A stretch of 34,845 nt of DNA from contig JAPLMX010000214.1 in NCBI GenBank assembly GCA_026386805.1, positions 1 through 34,845 on the forward strand, given 5' to 3'. This document shows positions 8,616-16,256 of the stretch, piece by piece. Origin of the DNA: Phycisphaerae bacterium. GTDB lineage: Bacteria; Planctomycetota; Phycisphaerae; Sedimentisphaerales; Anaerobacaceae. How positions within the stretch are numbered: the stretch's first letter is position 1; each line of letters starts with the position of its first letter. The translations under genes were made by a program, and so were the position numbers. A model generated the notes under the pieces. The model saw only the letters and a program-made list of their open reading frames with translations. It was not told the origin of the DNA and did not search any database.

Positions 8616-8644
8616 AGTATAGCCGAGATTCGCAATGCCGACAA
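8616..8644 (-). promoter_or_regulatory. Candidate sigma70-type promoter for the spermidine-synthase-like gene
   Basis: On the minus strand: TTGTCG (8639-8644), a 17-nt spacer and TATACT (8616-8621). The predicted start near 8609 leaves a leader of about 30 nt to the ATG at 8578. It lies in the 115-bp gap after the pseudopilin gene, so the downstream gene could be transcribed on its own. Confidence 0.5.
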
Positions 8645-8693
8645 GCGGGTGGGTGCGGAAACGCGAAAGATTGCGGGGGGAGGGCGTTTCGGC

Positions 8694-9143
8694 TCAGTAG
8701 TCGAAGTACCGGATGCCGTGGCCGTCGCTGCCGGGCCAGTCCACGCGGATGATCTTCGTGGCCGGTTGGTACATCCAGCCGGCCTCACCGGTGGCCTCCG
8801 GCGGAAACGCCTCTTCATTGCCGATGATGCGTACGGTGCTCACATTATTGAACGGGTTCCCAGGGATCTGCAGCAGGCAACGGTCCTCGACGGTCATTTG
8901 ATGTTGGAACCGTTCGAACGTCGGCTCGTTGCTGAGGTTGTTATCCGTATACCCCGGGGGAACCCCCGCATGGCGGGCGGCGTAAAGCTCAATCGCACCC
9001 CGGAGAAGCTGCAAGTCCTCGCGGGCGGCCGCCTCTTTGGCCTCCATGCTGTGGTTGTGCAGCGTGGGCACGACCAAGGCCGCCAGGATCCCGATGATGG
9101 CGGCGACGATCACCAACTCCGCAATAGAAAACGCTCTTGCCAT
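8694..9143 (-). CDS. Type II secretion/type IV pilus-like pseudopilin
   Basis: The protein is 149 residues from the ATG at 9143. It begins MARA-FSIAELVIVAAIIGILAAL, the class III prepilin signal: a short positive leader, cleavage before Phe (Ala instead of the usual Gly at -1), Glu at +5 of the mature protein, then a hydrophobic helix. The rest includes AAAREDLQLLRGAIELYAARHAGVPPGY, the usual amphipathic extension of GspG/H-like pseudopilins, ending in a short beta region. An in-frame TTG at 9227 or ATG at 9215 would add up to 28 basic residues; I prefer 9143 because prepilin leaders of this type are short. Processing by a prepilin peptidase is expected, but none is encoded here. It stands alone, which is common for planctomycete pseudopilins. 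Confidence 0.85.
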   Translation of the reverse strand: MARAFSIAELVIVAAIIGILAALVVPTLHNHSMEAKEAAAREDLQLLRGAIELYAARHAGVPPGYTDNNLSNEPTFERFQHQMTVEDRCLLQIPGNPFNNVSTVRIIGNEEAFPPEATGEAGWMYQPATKIIRVDWPGSDGHGIRYFDY

Positions 9144-9732
9144 TCTGGGTGTCCGGTGCCGGGACCCCCAACGCGGTCGTTCGCGTCTGAGGACCCTCTG
9201 TGCCCTGACGAACATGCTGCTTAACAAGGTTCGGATCCCTCAACGCTCCAGGCCGCGCCGGGTAGGACCGATCCCCACTCTGGCTGTGCTACTTCATCGG
9301 CTCCCTACCGCTGTGACTTTATTGGGGATCACGGTTATGAGACTAACGAGAGAGGGAATCGTCGATGCAACGGTCCGCAAAGCCTCTGGCCCGCCCCTGC
9401 CGCATGGGTAGCGGCTGCAACCTATGTACGATGACGGACGAAAACGCGTTGTGATCGATACCGTCGGACCGCAGGTCAATTGCGGCCGCTTCCCCATCAA
9501 ACGCGCGGCCGCGCAGCAACAGAGCACGACGCATTCAGCCAAATACAACCTCAAGGACCAACAGGGAGTCCTCAGGCTCATGGATCACCTGTCAGAAGGC
9601 CCCCCGTGATCCGCGGATCTTCCTTTACGCCGGCGGGAAAGGCCCTCGTGCGCCGGCCTCGCCGAATCACCGAATGGAAAACCGAGGTGACGAAGACTCG
9701 CGGGCACAGGGACAATCATCTCCGACAAGTAC
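9144..9732. other. Gene-free divergent region between the pseudopilin and glgB
   Basis: About 590 bp with no credible gene; the small open frames show no start signals. One stretch on the plus strand, 9329-9422, has CGCAAAGCC (9376-9384), a nearby GGCC, then GGGTAGC in the loop and arm of a GCCGC/GCGGC hairpin (9399-9415), flanked by GGTT (9333-9336) and AACC (9419-9422). This recalls the core of GEMM-I cyclic-di-GMP aptamers, but the GNRA-capped hairpin is not evident, so it is only a lead. Confidence 0.4.
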
Positions 9733-9760
9733 TTTACACGGCCGAGGATTCTGTTATCAT
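9733..9760 (+). promoter_or_regulatory. Candidate sigma70-type promoter for glgB
   Basis: TTTACA (9733-9738), a 16-nt spacer and TATCAT (9755-9760). The predicted leader is about 80 nt, ending with AGGGAGG at 9836-9842 ahead of the ATG at 9847. Confidence 0.5.
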
Positions 9761-9846
9761 CTCATGGTGAATCTCGGGCTACAGGGCGAGCGTCCCTGCA
9801 CGCCGGGAATTGTTATGCGGGGACGCGCGACCTACAGGGAGGCTTC

Positions 9847-11862
9847 ATGAAGGATCAGACCCAGGTGCTGACGAATTTCAGTCTGCTGACGGATCACGAC
9901 ATCTATCTGTTCAAGGAAGGCAGTCACTTTCGTCTCTATGACAAGCTCGGCGCCCACGTGGTCAAGAACGGCAGCGTCCAGGGAACGCAGTTCGCCGTGT
10001 GGGCTCCCAACGCCGCCCGGGTCTCTGTCGTCGGGGACTTCAACGAGTGGAACCCCCAAACCCACCCGCTCGCGGCACGATGGGACGGCTCGGGAATCTG
10101 GGAAGGCTTCATCCCCCGCCTCGGCAAGGGGTCCGTGTACAAGTACCACATCGTCTCGAATCACAACGGCTACACGGTCAACAAGGGCGATCCGCTGGCG
10201 TTCTTCTGGGAGTTGCCGCCCAACACCGCCTCGGTGGTCTGGGACATCGACTATACCTGGGGCGATGACGTCTGGCGTCAGAAGCAGCCCGAGCGCAATT
10301 CGCTCCACGCCCCCTTCAGCATCTACGAAGTCCACCTCGGTTCCTGGCGGCGCGACCCAGGCCATCCGGACCGATTGCTCAGCTACAATGAGATCGCACC
10401 CATGCTGGCCCAGTACGTCAAGGAGATGGGCTTCACGCACGTGGAGCTGCTCCCGGTCATGGAGCACCCGCTCTATGCCTCGTGGGGTTATCAGACGCTG
10501 GGCTACTTTGCTCCCAGCCGCCGCTACGGCTCCCCGCAAGACTTGATGTTCCTCATCGACCACCTGCACCAGAACGACATCGGCGTGATCTTGGACTGGG
10601 TGCCCTCGCATTTTCCAACGGACGAATACGGCCTGAGCTACTTCGACGGCACGCACCTCTACGAGCACGCGGACCCCCGCCTCGGGTTTCATCCGGACTG
10701 GCGCAGCGCGATCTTCAACTACGGCCGGCACGAGGTCCGCGAATACCTGATCAGTAGCGCCATGTTCTGGCTGGACAAGTATCACGCCGACGCACTGCGC
10801 GTCGATGGCGTCGCCTCCATGCTCTATCTCGACTACTCTCGCAAAGAGGGTGAATGGATCCCGAATGAGCATGGCGGGCGGGAGAACCTCCAGGCCATCT
10901 CATTCCTGCGCCGCTTCAACGAGATGGTCTACCGGGACTTCCCCCACATCCAAATGATCGCGGAGGAGTCCACCGCCTGGCCCATGGTGACCAAGCCCGT
11001 CGACACCGGCGGCCTGGGCTTCGGGATGAAGTGGAACATGGGCTGGATGCATGACACGCTCGAGTATTTCAACCAGGACCCCATCTACCGCAAATACCAC
11101 CAGGGCAAGCTCTCCTTTTCCATCCTATACGCGTTCTCCGAAAACTTCGTTTTGCCGCTGTCGCACGATGAGGTCGTGCACGGCAAAGGCTCCCTCTACG
11201 GCCGGATGCCCGGCGACCCGTGGCAGAAGTACGCCAACCTGCGCCTGCTCTTCGGCTACATGTACACCCATCCGGGCAAGAAACTGCTGTTCATGGGCGA
11301 CGAATTCGGCCAGTGGCCCGAATGGAAGCACGATCAAAGCCTGGAATGGCACGTTCTGGAGCACCCTCAGCACAAGACCTTGCAGACTTGGGTCCGCGAC
11401 CTCAACCACCTGTATCGGGCCGAGCCCGCACTGTTTGAGCTGGATTTCGATCCCAGGGGCTTCGAGTGGATCGACTTCCACGACGCGGATAACAGCGTTT
11501 TGAGCTATCTGCGCCGCGGCAAGTCGGGCGACGCCGTTTTGGCCGTCGCGGCCAATTTCACGCCGGTGCCCCGGCACAGCTATCGCGTCGGCGTTCCTCA
11601 GGGCGGCTTCTGGAAGGAGATTCTCAACAGCGACGCCAAGGAGTACGGCGGCAGCGGCCAGGGCAATGCGGGTGGTGTCGATGCTTCCCCCGAATCGTTC
11701 TACGGAAAGTTCGATCACACGCTGTCGGTGACTCTTCCCCCGCTGGGGATCGTGGTCTTCAAGAAACAACCGGCAAGCGAACCCCCGGCCTCAACACCGC
11801 CGGAAAATGTGAAGCAGAAAACGCGAAATCCGAAGCAGACACCAGACGCCAAATTCGGATAA
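9847..11862 (+). CDS. glgB: 1,4-alpha-glucan branching enzyme GlgB
   Basis: GlgB makes alpha-1,6 branches in glycogen by cutting and transferring alpha-1,4 chains in the cytoplasm. The 671-residue protein has a CBM48 domain (about 30-125, with [23 protein letters not shown]) and a GH13 catalytic barrel (about 150-530). Visible active-site elements are DWVPSHFP (250-257), the nucleophile Asp320 in [10 protein letters not shown], the acid/base Glu373/374 in IAEESTAWP and Asp441 in [12 protein letters not shown]-terminal all-beta domain follows. The start is fixed by AGGGAGG at 9836-9842. The last 30 or so residues (Pro-rich, then Lys/Gln/Asn-rich) lie beyond the family's normal end and coincide with repeat-like DNA. 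malQ and a GH57 gene on the other strand nearby suggest a glycogen locus. Confidence 0.97.
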   Translation: MKDQTQVLTNFSLLTDHDIYLFKEGSHFRLYDKLGAHVVKNGSVQGTQFAVWAPNAARVSVVGDFNEWNPQTHPLAARWDGSGIWEGFIPRLGKGSVYKYHIVSNHNGYTVNKGDPLAFFWELPPNTASVVWDIDYTWGDDVWRQKQPERNSLHAPFSIYEVHLGSWRRDPGHPDRLLSYNEIAPMLAQYVKEMGFTHVELLPVMEHPLYASWGYQTLGYFAPSRRYGSPQDLMFLIDHLHQNDIGVILDWVPSHFPTDEYGLSYFDGTHLYEHADPRLGFHPDWRSAIFNYGRHEVREYLISSAMFWLDKYHADALRVDGVASMLYLDYSRKEGEWIPNEHGGRENLQAISFLRRFNEMVYRDFPHIQMIAEESTAWPMVTKPVDTGGLGFGMKWNMGWMHDTLEYFNQDPIYRKYHQGKLSFSILYAFSENFVLPLSHDEVVHGKGSLYGRMPGDPWQKYANLRLLFGYMYTHPGKKLLFMGDEFGQWPEWKHDQSLEWHVLEHPQHKTLQTWVRDLNHLYRAEPALFELDFDPRGFEWIDFHDADNSVLSYLRRGKSGDAVLAVAANFTPVPRHSYRVGVPQGGFWKEILNSDAKEYGGSGQGNAGGVDASPESFYGKFDHTLSVTLPPLGIVVFKKQPASEPPASTPPENVKQKTRNPKQTPDAKFG

Positions 11863-11905
11863 GGGTAACGCCGTCACAGGCCGAAGGCTGGCGTTTCGGA
11901 TTTCG
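11824..11905. repeat. Inverted repeat spanning the end of glgB
   Basis: CGAAATCCGAA (11824-11834) is matched by its perfect complement TTCGGATTTCG (11895-11905), 60 bp apart. The left arm encodes part of the GlgB tail. The 'CGAAATCCGAA' word is typical of short interspersed repeats in planctomycete genomes and resembles the 'AATCCG' repeats inside malQ at 17257-17284. The remaining DNA to 12054 holds no gene that I can support. Confidence 0.55.
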
Positions 11906-12054
11906 GGTTCTGTTCCTTCGTGCTTGTTACGAGTTTCCGGAACGACACCGGGCAACGGGCATCCCCCGACGGCGGAGTTGGCGATATTCGGATGTCGTAT
12001 TTAGGCCGCACAAGGGCTTATCTTTGTGCATCACCGTCCATCTGCGGTTCCAAT

Positions 12055-12141
12055 TCATTTCTTTGCGGGCAGTTCCCACCCCAGATGCGGATAGTCCTTC
12101 CCGTCGAGAATCCACCAGATGTCCTCCCTATCGTTCATGGT
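12055..12141 (-). pseudogene. Remnant of a GLUG-module protein C-terminus
   Basis: On the minus strand this reads MNDREDIWWILDGKDYPHLG, then WELPAKK and a TGA stop (12055-12057). It matches the module-ending segment of the neighbouring GLUG protein, e.g. NGTEDLWWIDEGKDYPRLWW followed by EVPQ. The frame closes about 40 bp upstream without GLUG repeats, so this is the stump of a second, mostly deleted GLUG gene, or the duplicated end of a module. The similarity is read directly from the two translations. Confidence 0.7.
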
Positions 12142-12227
12142 TTTGCGACCCGGCACTGAGCCGTTTGACGACGTCAGCCTTCAAATCACTACTACCTTGC
12201 TGCGTGCGCTCCGTCCGCCCCTTTACC

Positions 12228-15200
12228 TCAATCCATTGCGGCGATGGTGTAGAAGCTGTGCACCGATGGCATGGGACCAAAGACATAGGTCCCAGCCAGC
12301 AGCCACGCCGAGAAGACATTTAGGGGGCGGTCCGTCGTTGCGTTCTCGTGAACGAACAGATCCAGACCGGTATCGGCAAACGTCCCGGCTGGCGCGAACT
12401 GTGTCGTTGCTCGATCAACAACCGCCTGCCTATCCAAGATGCGGTCGTCGACAGCGATCATCACCCTGGCCAGCCTGCTGGTGGTCACAGTGTAGGTGAC
12501 AGTGGTGCTCTTCTTATCACTATTGAACACCCGAACGTACTCGGCGCCGACTAGTTGCGCGGGCGTCTTGGCCCATGGATGGGTTCGGTCCGAGAAGCAG
12601 AGGTTCCCATCCTGCAGACCACCCGCCTGTGTGCGTAGTACCGATGTGCCGCCGTCGTACTGACCGATGGGGGCTTGAACATCGGACTGGCCATTCGCAC
12701 GGACAACGCCGATGATAATCGGTCCGGTGGGCATAGGTAACCCATCAGGCTCCTGCCAAGCCAGGATCGGGTATCCTGTTCCCGCCGGCATCCTCCAGAT
12801 ATCGTCCATGCCATTGGCCGTCTCGCCTACGAAGTCCCAGCCGGCATCAAGAAACGTCTTGGCCGTCTGCATCTGGGCTGTGGTCTTGCCTGTGCCGCCA
12901 GCGCTGGTGGCCTGGCCCGAGGTCTGGATGTCCCAAAAACAGTGCGTCGTCCTCCCTCCACCCCCCATCAGCCCACCGACAGAACCAGGTGCCGACACCC
13001 TTCCAGTTGAATAGCAATCCAGGATAGTCCCGTCATTGGAGGACACCAAACCTCCCGCCCAGCCTTTGGTTGCCGAGGCTTGAGCGGTGGAGTAACAATC
13101 GCTGATTGTGCCGTGGTTCGCTCCTGCCAAACCGCCGGCATTCGATCGGGCTGACACCTGACCTGTTGAACAGCATTTGGCGACCGTGCCGCCACTTTCA
13201 TTGTTGCCCATCAAGCCACCCCCCGCTCCATCTCCAGCATTGATACTGGCCGACGATGAGCAATTGACCATCTGACCGCGAGAGGATCCCACGAGCCCGC
13301 CGATGGACCATTGACCGGAGACGGTGCCGCCTTTGACGTGGCAATTGCTGATGGAACCGCCTTGGCAGGACCCCACGAGCGAGCCAATAGTCCCGTTGGT
13401 GCCTCCCATGATATTGACGTTCTCCAGCACGAGATCTTCGATGCTCGCCTTCTCGTCAATCGCTGCGAACAGGCCGATCCCCAGAGGGATCGTCGTTGAC
13501 ACGCCATAGGTAAAGTTCAGAATCCGCTTGCCGTTGCCGTCAAAGGCGCCTGAGAAGGGTCGTCCGTAGCTTGGGTGCACACCTATCATGCGAAAGGCAG
13601 TTCCTGAAAACCCTTTCAGGTCAACGTCCGCCATGAGCTTGAAGTGTTTGTGCCAATCATCCGGAGTGGCCCCTATGGTGTTCATTTGGTCAGGCGTCCA
13701 AATCTGGTACGGGTCCTGGCCTGTCCCGATGCCCCCGCCGTATTTGACTTGGGGCACATCCCACCATAGGTGAGGATAGCCCCAGCCTTCATCGATCCAC
13801 CAGATGTCTTCCGTGCCGTTGTTTGTCTCGTCTGCAAAGTCCCATCCGGCGGCCAGGAAGGTGCTTGCCCTTTGCATCTCGGCTGTGGTCTTTCCTGTCC
13901 CCTCGGCACTGGTGGCCTGGCCGGAGGTCTGGGTGTCCCAGAAACAGCCGGTCACCGTGCCCATACTCCAGCACGTGAGCCCTCCGACATACCATCCGGT
14001 CCCACTGACCGCACCCGTGCTGTAGCAGTTGGTCACCGTGCTATGGTTCGACCCAAGCAACCCGCCGGCCCAGGGCCACGGTTGACTACCACTCACCGCA
14101 CCGGTGCAGCAGCAGCAGGTCACAGTACCGAAGTTCTCTCCCACGAGCCCGCCCACGACGGCGGAGTTGGCCCTGACCGTGCCCGTGCTGTAGCAGTACT
14201 TGACCACCCCCTGCGCGAACATGAAGTTGCCATTGCCCCCCACCAGCCCGCCGACCTGCCAACTGGCGGTGACCACCGCGGTGCTGTAGCACCGGCTCAC
14301 TTCCCCGTAGTTGGTTCCCACCAGCCCGCCGAAGAAATTCGCTTGCGGGCCGGCGCCGCTGACTACGCCGGTGCTGTAGCAGTTGGTGATGGTGCCACCC
14401 TTTTGGGCGCCCAGATAGTCACCGTTGCTTCCTACCAGCCCGCCGACAGAGGAGATATTGGAGCCTGCGGTTACGTTGATATCCAACAATCCGAGGCCCT
14501 TGACCTCGGCCGGGTATTTCAATCGGCCAAATAGCCCCAGAGAGCTGCTACCTCTGATCGTCAGATGTGAGATGGTATGACCGCTGCCGTCAAAAATGCC
14601 GGTGAAAGGATTGTCGTACCTGGTCCCGATGATATTGAATGCAGGCCTGCCCTGTTGGCCGTCAAAGGCGGCCAGATCGATATCTGCCATCAGTTTGAAG
14701 TGCTTGTCCCAGTCGCCGGCATCGTCCCCAATGGCATTCATCTGCTTGGCGGTGAAGATCAGGTACGGATCATTTGGCTCTCCGGTTCCGCCCCCGTATT
14801 TGGCCCGGGGCGTCTGAGGCACCTCCCACCAGAGACGCGGATAGTCCTTACCTTCGTCGATCCACCAGAGGTCCTCCGTCCCGTTGGCCGTCTCGCCCAC
14901 AAGATCCCAACCAGCCTCAAGGAATGTAGCCGCTCTCTGCATCTCGGCTGTGGTCTTGCCTGTGCCTCCCCTGCTTGTGGCCTGGCCTGAGGTCTGAACG
15001 TCCCAGAACGACGCGGTCGCCCCACTGTTGCCCCCCACCAGCCCACCAACTATTTCACTGCCGCCGGCGACCGCACCCGCGCTGTAGCACTGTGTCACGG
15101 GGCCATAGTTGTTACCCACGAGCCCGCCGACGCCCCAGGCAGCGCCGGTAACTGCGCCGGTGCTGTAGCACGCCTCTACCGTGCCCCAACTCTCGCCCAC

Positions 15201-15833
15201 CAGCCCGCCAACGCTTGCCGTGCCGTGGACCTCGGCCTTGCTGAAGCACTGGATCACTCTCGCGCGGTTGTACCCGACCAATCCACCCACGGCATACTCC
15301 CCGCCACGGACCACGCCGGTGCTGTAACAGTGAGTGACGAGGGCGAAGCTGTACCCGCCCAACGCGCCGATGTAGCCCCAGCCACCCGTGGCGGTTACAT
15401 TGACGTCCACCAGGCCCAGGTTCCTGACCTGCGCCCTCGAATCCAGGTAGCCAAACAGGGCCCGGTAGTTCTCGCCCGTGATCGTCAGGTGGGAAATCGT
15501 GTGACTATTGCCGTCGAACACGCCGCTAAAAGGAGTCGACCAGAGATAGGCGCCCATGCCGCCCGTCACCGGTGCAATCACGGTGAATGCGGGTCGGCCG
15601 TCCTTGCCGTCGAAAGCCGACATGTCCACATCCGCCATGAGCTTGAAGTACGCGCCCCAGTCGCCCGGGTTGGCCCCGATGGCGTTCATCTGCTCAGCCG
15701 TGGCAATCTGGTACGGGTCGACCGCCGTTCCGCTGCCCCCGCCGTATTTGGCATAGGCAGGGAAGCTGACAAGGCAGACTGCAATCAGCAAAGGGATCGT
15801 CCGCAGGATTGGGAAATGCTTCACACTCATCAT
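12228..15833 (-). CDS. Large secreted GLUG-repeat surface protein with three tandem modules
   Basis: The protein is 1201 residues from the ATG at 15833, backed by GGAGG at 15841-15845 with 7-nt spacing. A signal peptide covers about residues 1-28 (ending FPAYA). Three homologous modules follow, starting near residues 29, 345 and 697 with KYGGG(S/T/I)G ... DPYxI and MNAIG. Each carries several GLUG units (VGGLVGxN ... VxxCYSTGxV), and each ends with 'FWD(V/T/I)QTSGQATS ... GTGKTTA(E/Q)MQ' and an 'AGWDF ... EDxWW' segment. After residue 1030 a unique C-terminal domain of about 170 residues ends at IAAMD. GLUG repeats are known from adhesin-like and extracellular proteases or carbohydrate-binding surface proteins and form beta-helices. 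No sorting motif or catalytic residues are evident. An in-frame extension to 15947 lacks signal-peptide character and was dropped. Confidence 0.9.
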   Translation of the reverse strand: MMSVKHFPILRTIPLLIAVCLVSFPAYAKYGGGSGTAVDPYQIATAEQMNAIGANPGDWGAYFKLMADVDMSAFDGKDGRPAFTVIAPVTGGMGAYLWSTPFSGVFDGNSHTISHLTITGENYRALFGYLDSRAQVRNLGLVDVNVTATGGWGYIGALGGYSFALVTHCYSTGVVRGGEYAVGGLVGYNRARVIQCFSKAEVHGTASVGGLVGESWGTVEACYSTGAVTGAAWGVGGLVGNNYGPVTQCYSAGAVAGGSEIVGGLVGGNSGATASFWDVQTSGQATSRGGTGKTTAEMQRAATFLEAGWDLVGETANGTEDLWWIDEGKDYPRLWWEVPQTPRAKYGGGTGEPNDPYLIFTAKQMNAIGDDAGDWDKHFKLMADIDLAAFDGQQGRPAFNIIGTRYDNPFTGIFDGSGHTISHLTIRGSSSLGLFGRLKYPAEVKGLGLLDINVTAGSNISSVGGLVGSNGDYLGAQKGGTITNCYSTGVVSGAGPQANFFGGLVGTNYGEVSRCYSTAVVTASWQVGGLVGGNGNFMFAQGVVKYCYSTGTVRANSAVVGGLVGENFGTVTCCCCTGAVSGSQPWPWAGGLLGSNHSTVTNCYSTGAVSGTGWYVGGLTCWSMGTVTGCFWDTQTSGQATSAEGTGKTTAEMQRASTFLAAGWDFADETNNGTEDIWWIDEGWGYPHLWWDVPQVKYGGGIGTGQDPYQIWTPDQMNTIGATPDDWHKHFKLMADVDLKGFSGTAFRMIGVHPSYGRPFSGAFDGNGKRILNFTYGVSTTIPLGIGLFAAIDEKASIEDLVLENVNIMGGTNGTIGSLVGSCQGGSISNCHVKGGTVSGQWSIGGLVGSSRGQMVNCSSSASINAGDGAGGGLMGNNESGGTVAKCCSTGQVSARSNAGGLAGANHGTISDCYSTAQASATKGWAGGLVSSNDGTILDCYSTGRVSAPGSVGGLMGGGGRTTHCFWDIQTSGQATSAGGTGKTTAQMQTAKTFLDAGWDFVGETANGMDDIWRMPAGTGYPILAWQEPDGLPMPTGPIIIGVVRANGQSDVQAPIGQYDGGTSVLRTQAGGLQDGNLCFSDRTHPWAKTPAQLVGAEYVRVFNSDKKSTTVTYTVTTSRLARVMIAVDDRILDRQAVVDRATTQFAPAGTFADTGLDLFVHENATTDRPLNVFSAWLLAGTYVFGPMPSVHSFYTIAAMD
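12750..15749 (-). repeat. Three tandem gene-internal modules of about 1 kb
   Basis: Module starts (KYGGG codons) lie at 15749, 14801 and 13745, giving units of 948, 1056 and about 1000 bp. All three end with the shared 'TSGQATS ... GTGKTTA' block. Nucleotide similarity between units is visible, for example in the recurring stretch that encodes SGQATS. Internal duplication is the simple explanation, and such repeats favour recombination. Confidence 0.8.
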
Positions 15834-15902
15834 CGTTCGTCCTCCACCCCCCCGGTGTCTGGGCTGCCCGATGACCGTCAGGTGTTTCGGCGGTCTCACT
15901 GC

Positions 15903-15933
15903 GCCGACAGGTGTGGTTCGACTTGCTGTCGGC
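15903..15933 (-). promoter_or_regulatory. Hairpin in the GLUG gene leader
   Basis: GCCGACAG (15903-15910) pairs perfectly with CTGTCGGC (15926-15933), an 8-bp stem with a 15-nt loop, about 13 nt after the predicted transcription start of the GLUG gene. It could stabilise the mRNA or be part of a regulatory leader; it resembles no known riboswitch. Confidence 0.4.
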
Positions 15934-15952
15934 TCTCCATTTAGCAATACGT

Positions 15953-15981
15953 AGTGTACCAGATGGGAATTATCGCGTCAA
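15953..15981 (-). promoter_or_regulatory. Sigma70-type promoter for the GLUG gene
   Basis: On the minus strand: TTGACG (15976-15981), a 17-nt spacer and TACACT (15953-15958). Both boxes are close to consensus. The predicted start near 15946 gives a leader of about 113 nt to the ATG at 15833. Confidence 0.6.
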
Positions 15982-16148
15982 ACACGGAATTCCTTGAGGG
16001 TGCATGTCCGTTGTTGCGCGCCCCCTGGCAAACCCCTATGAAACCAAGTCAGAATCGATCTCGGCACGTGGTTCGGCTCGGCGCACTCCTTGTTTTCGAC
16101 CCCCAAAAGGCCGATTTCCCTGCAACAACGGTCATGCACCCATTCCTT

Positions 16149-16184
16149 GAAACCGCAGATAAAGGCCGATGAACGCTGATAAAC
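16149..16184. repeat. Short interspersed repeat fragment
   Basis: The gap between malQ and the GLUG promoter (15982-16256) holds no gene. At 16149-16184 is 'GAAACCGCAGATAAAGG' followed by 'CCGATGAACGCTGATAAACC', with alternating CGCAGAT/CGCTGAT words. Read on the minus strand it translates FISVHRPLSAV, a phrase typical of spurious translations of repeats in planctomycete and verrucomicrobial genomes. That link is from memory of such sequences. Confidence 0.45.
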
Positions 16185-16256
16185 CCGGCCCGACCTAACG
16201 GTGTCAAATTCGCAATGTTGTCACCCAGGACCCCGATCCAGACCCGCAATCGATCC

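Noticed and set aside
9832-10872. 346-codon open frame antisense to glgB
   Set aside because: It mirrors the GC-rich codons of glgB, whose family motifs are unmistakable.
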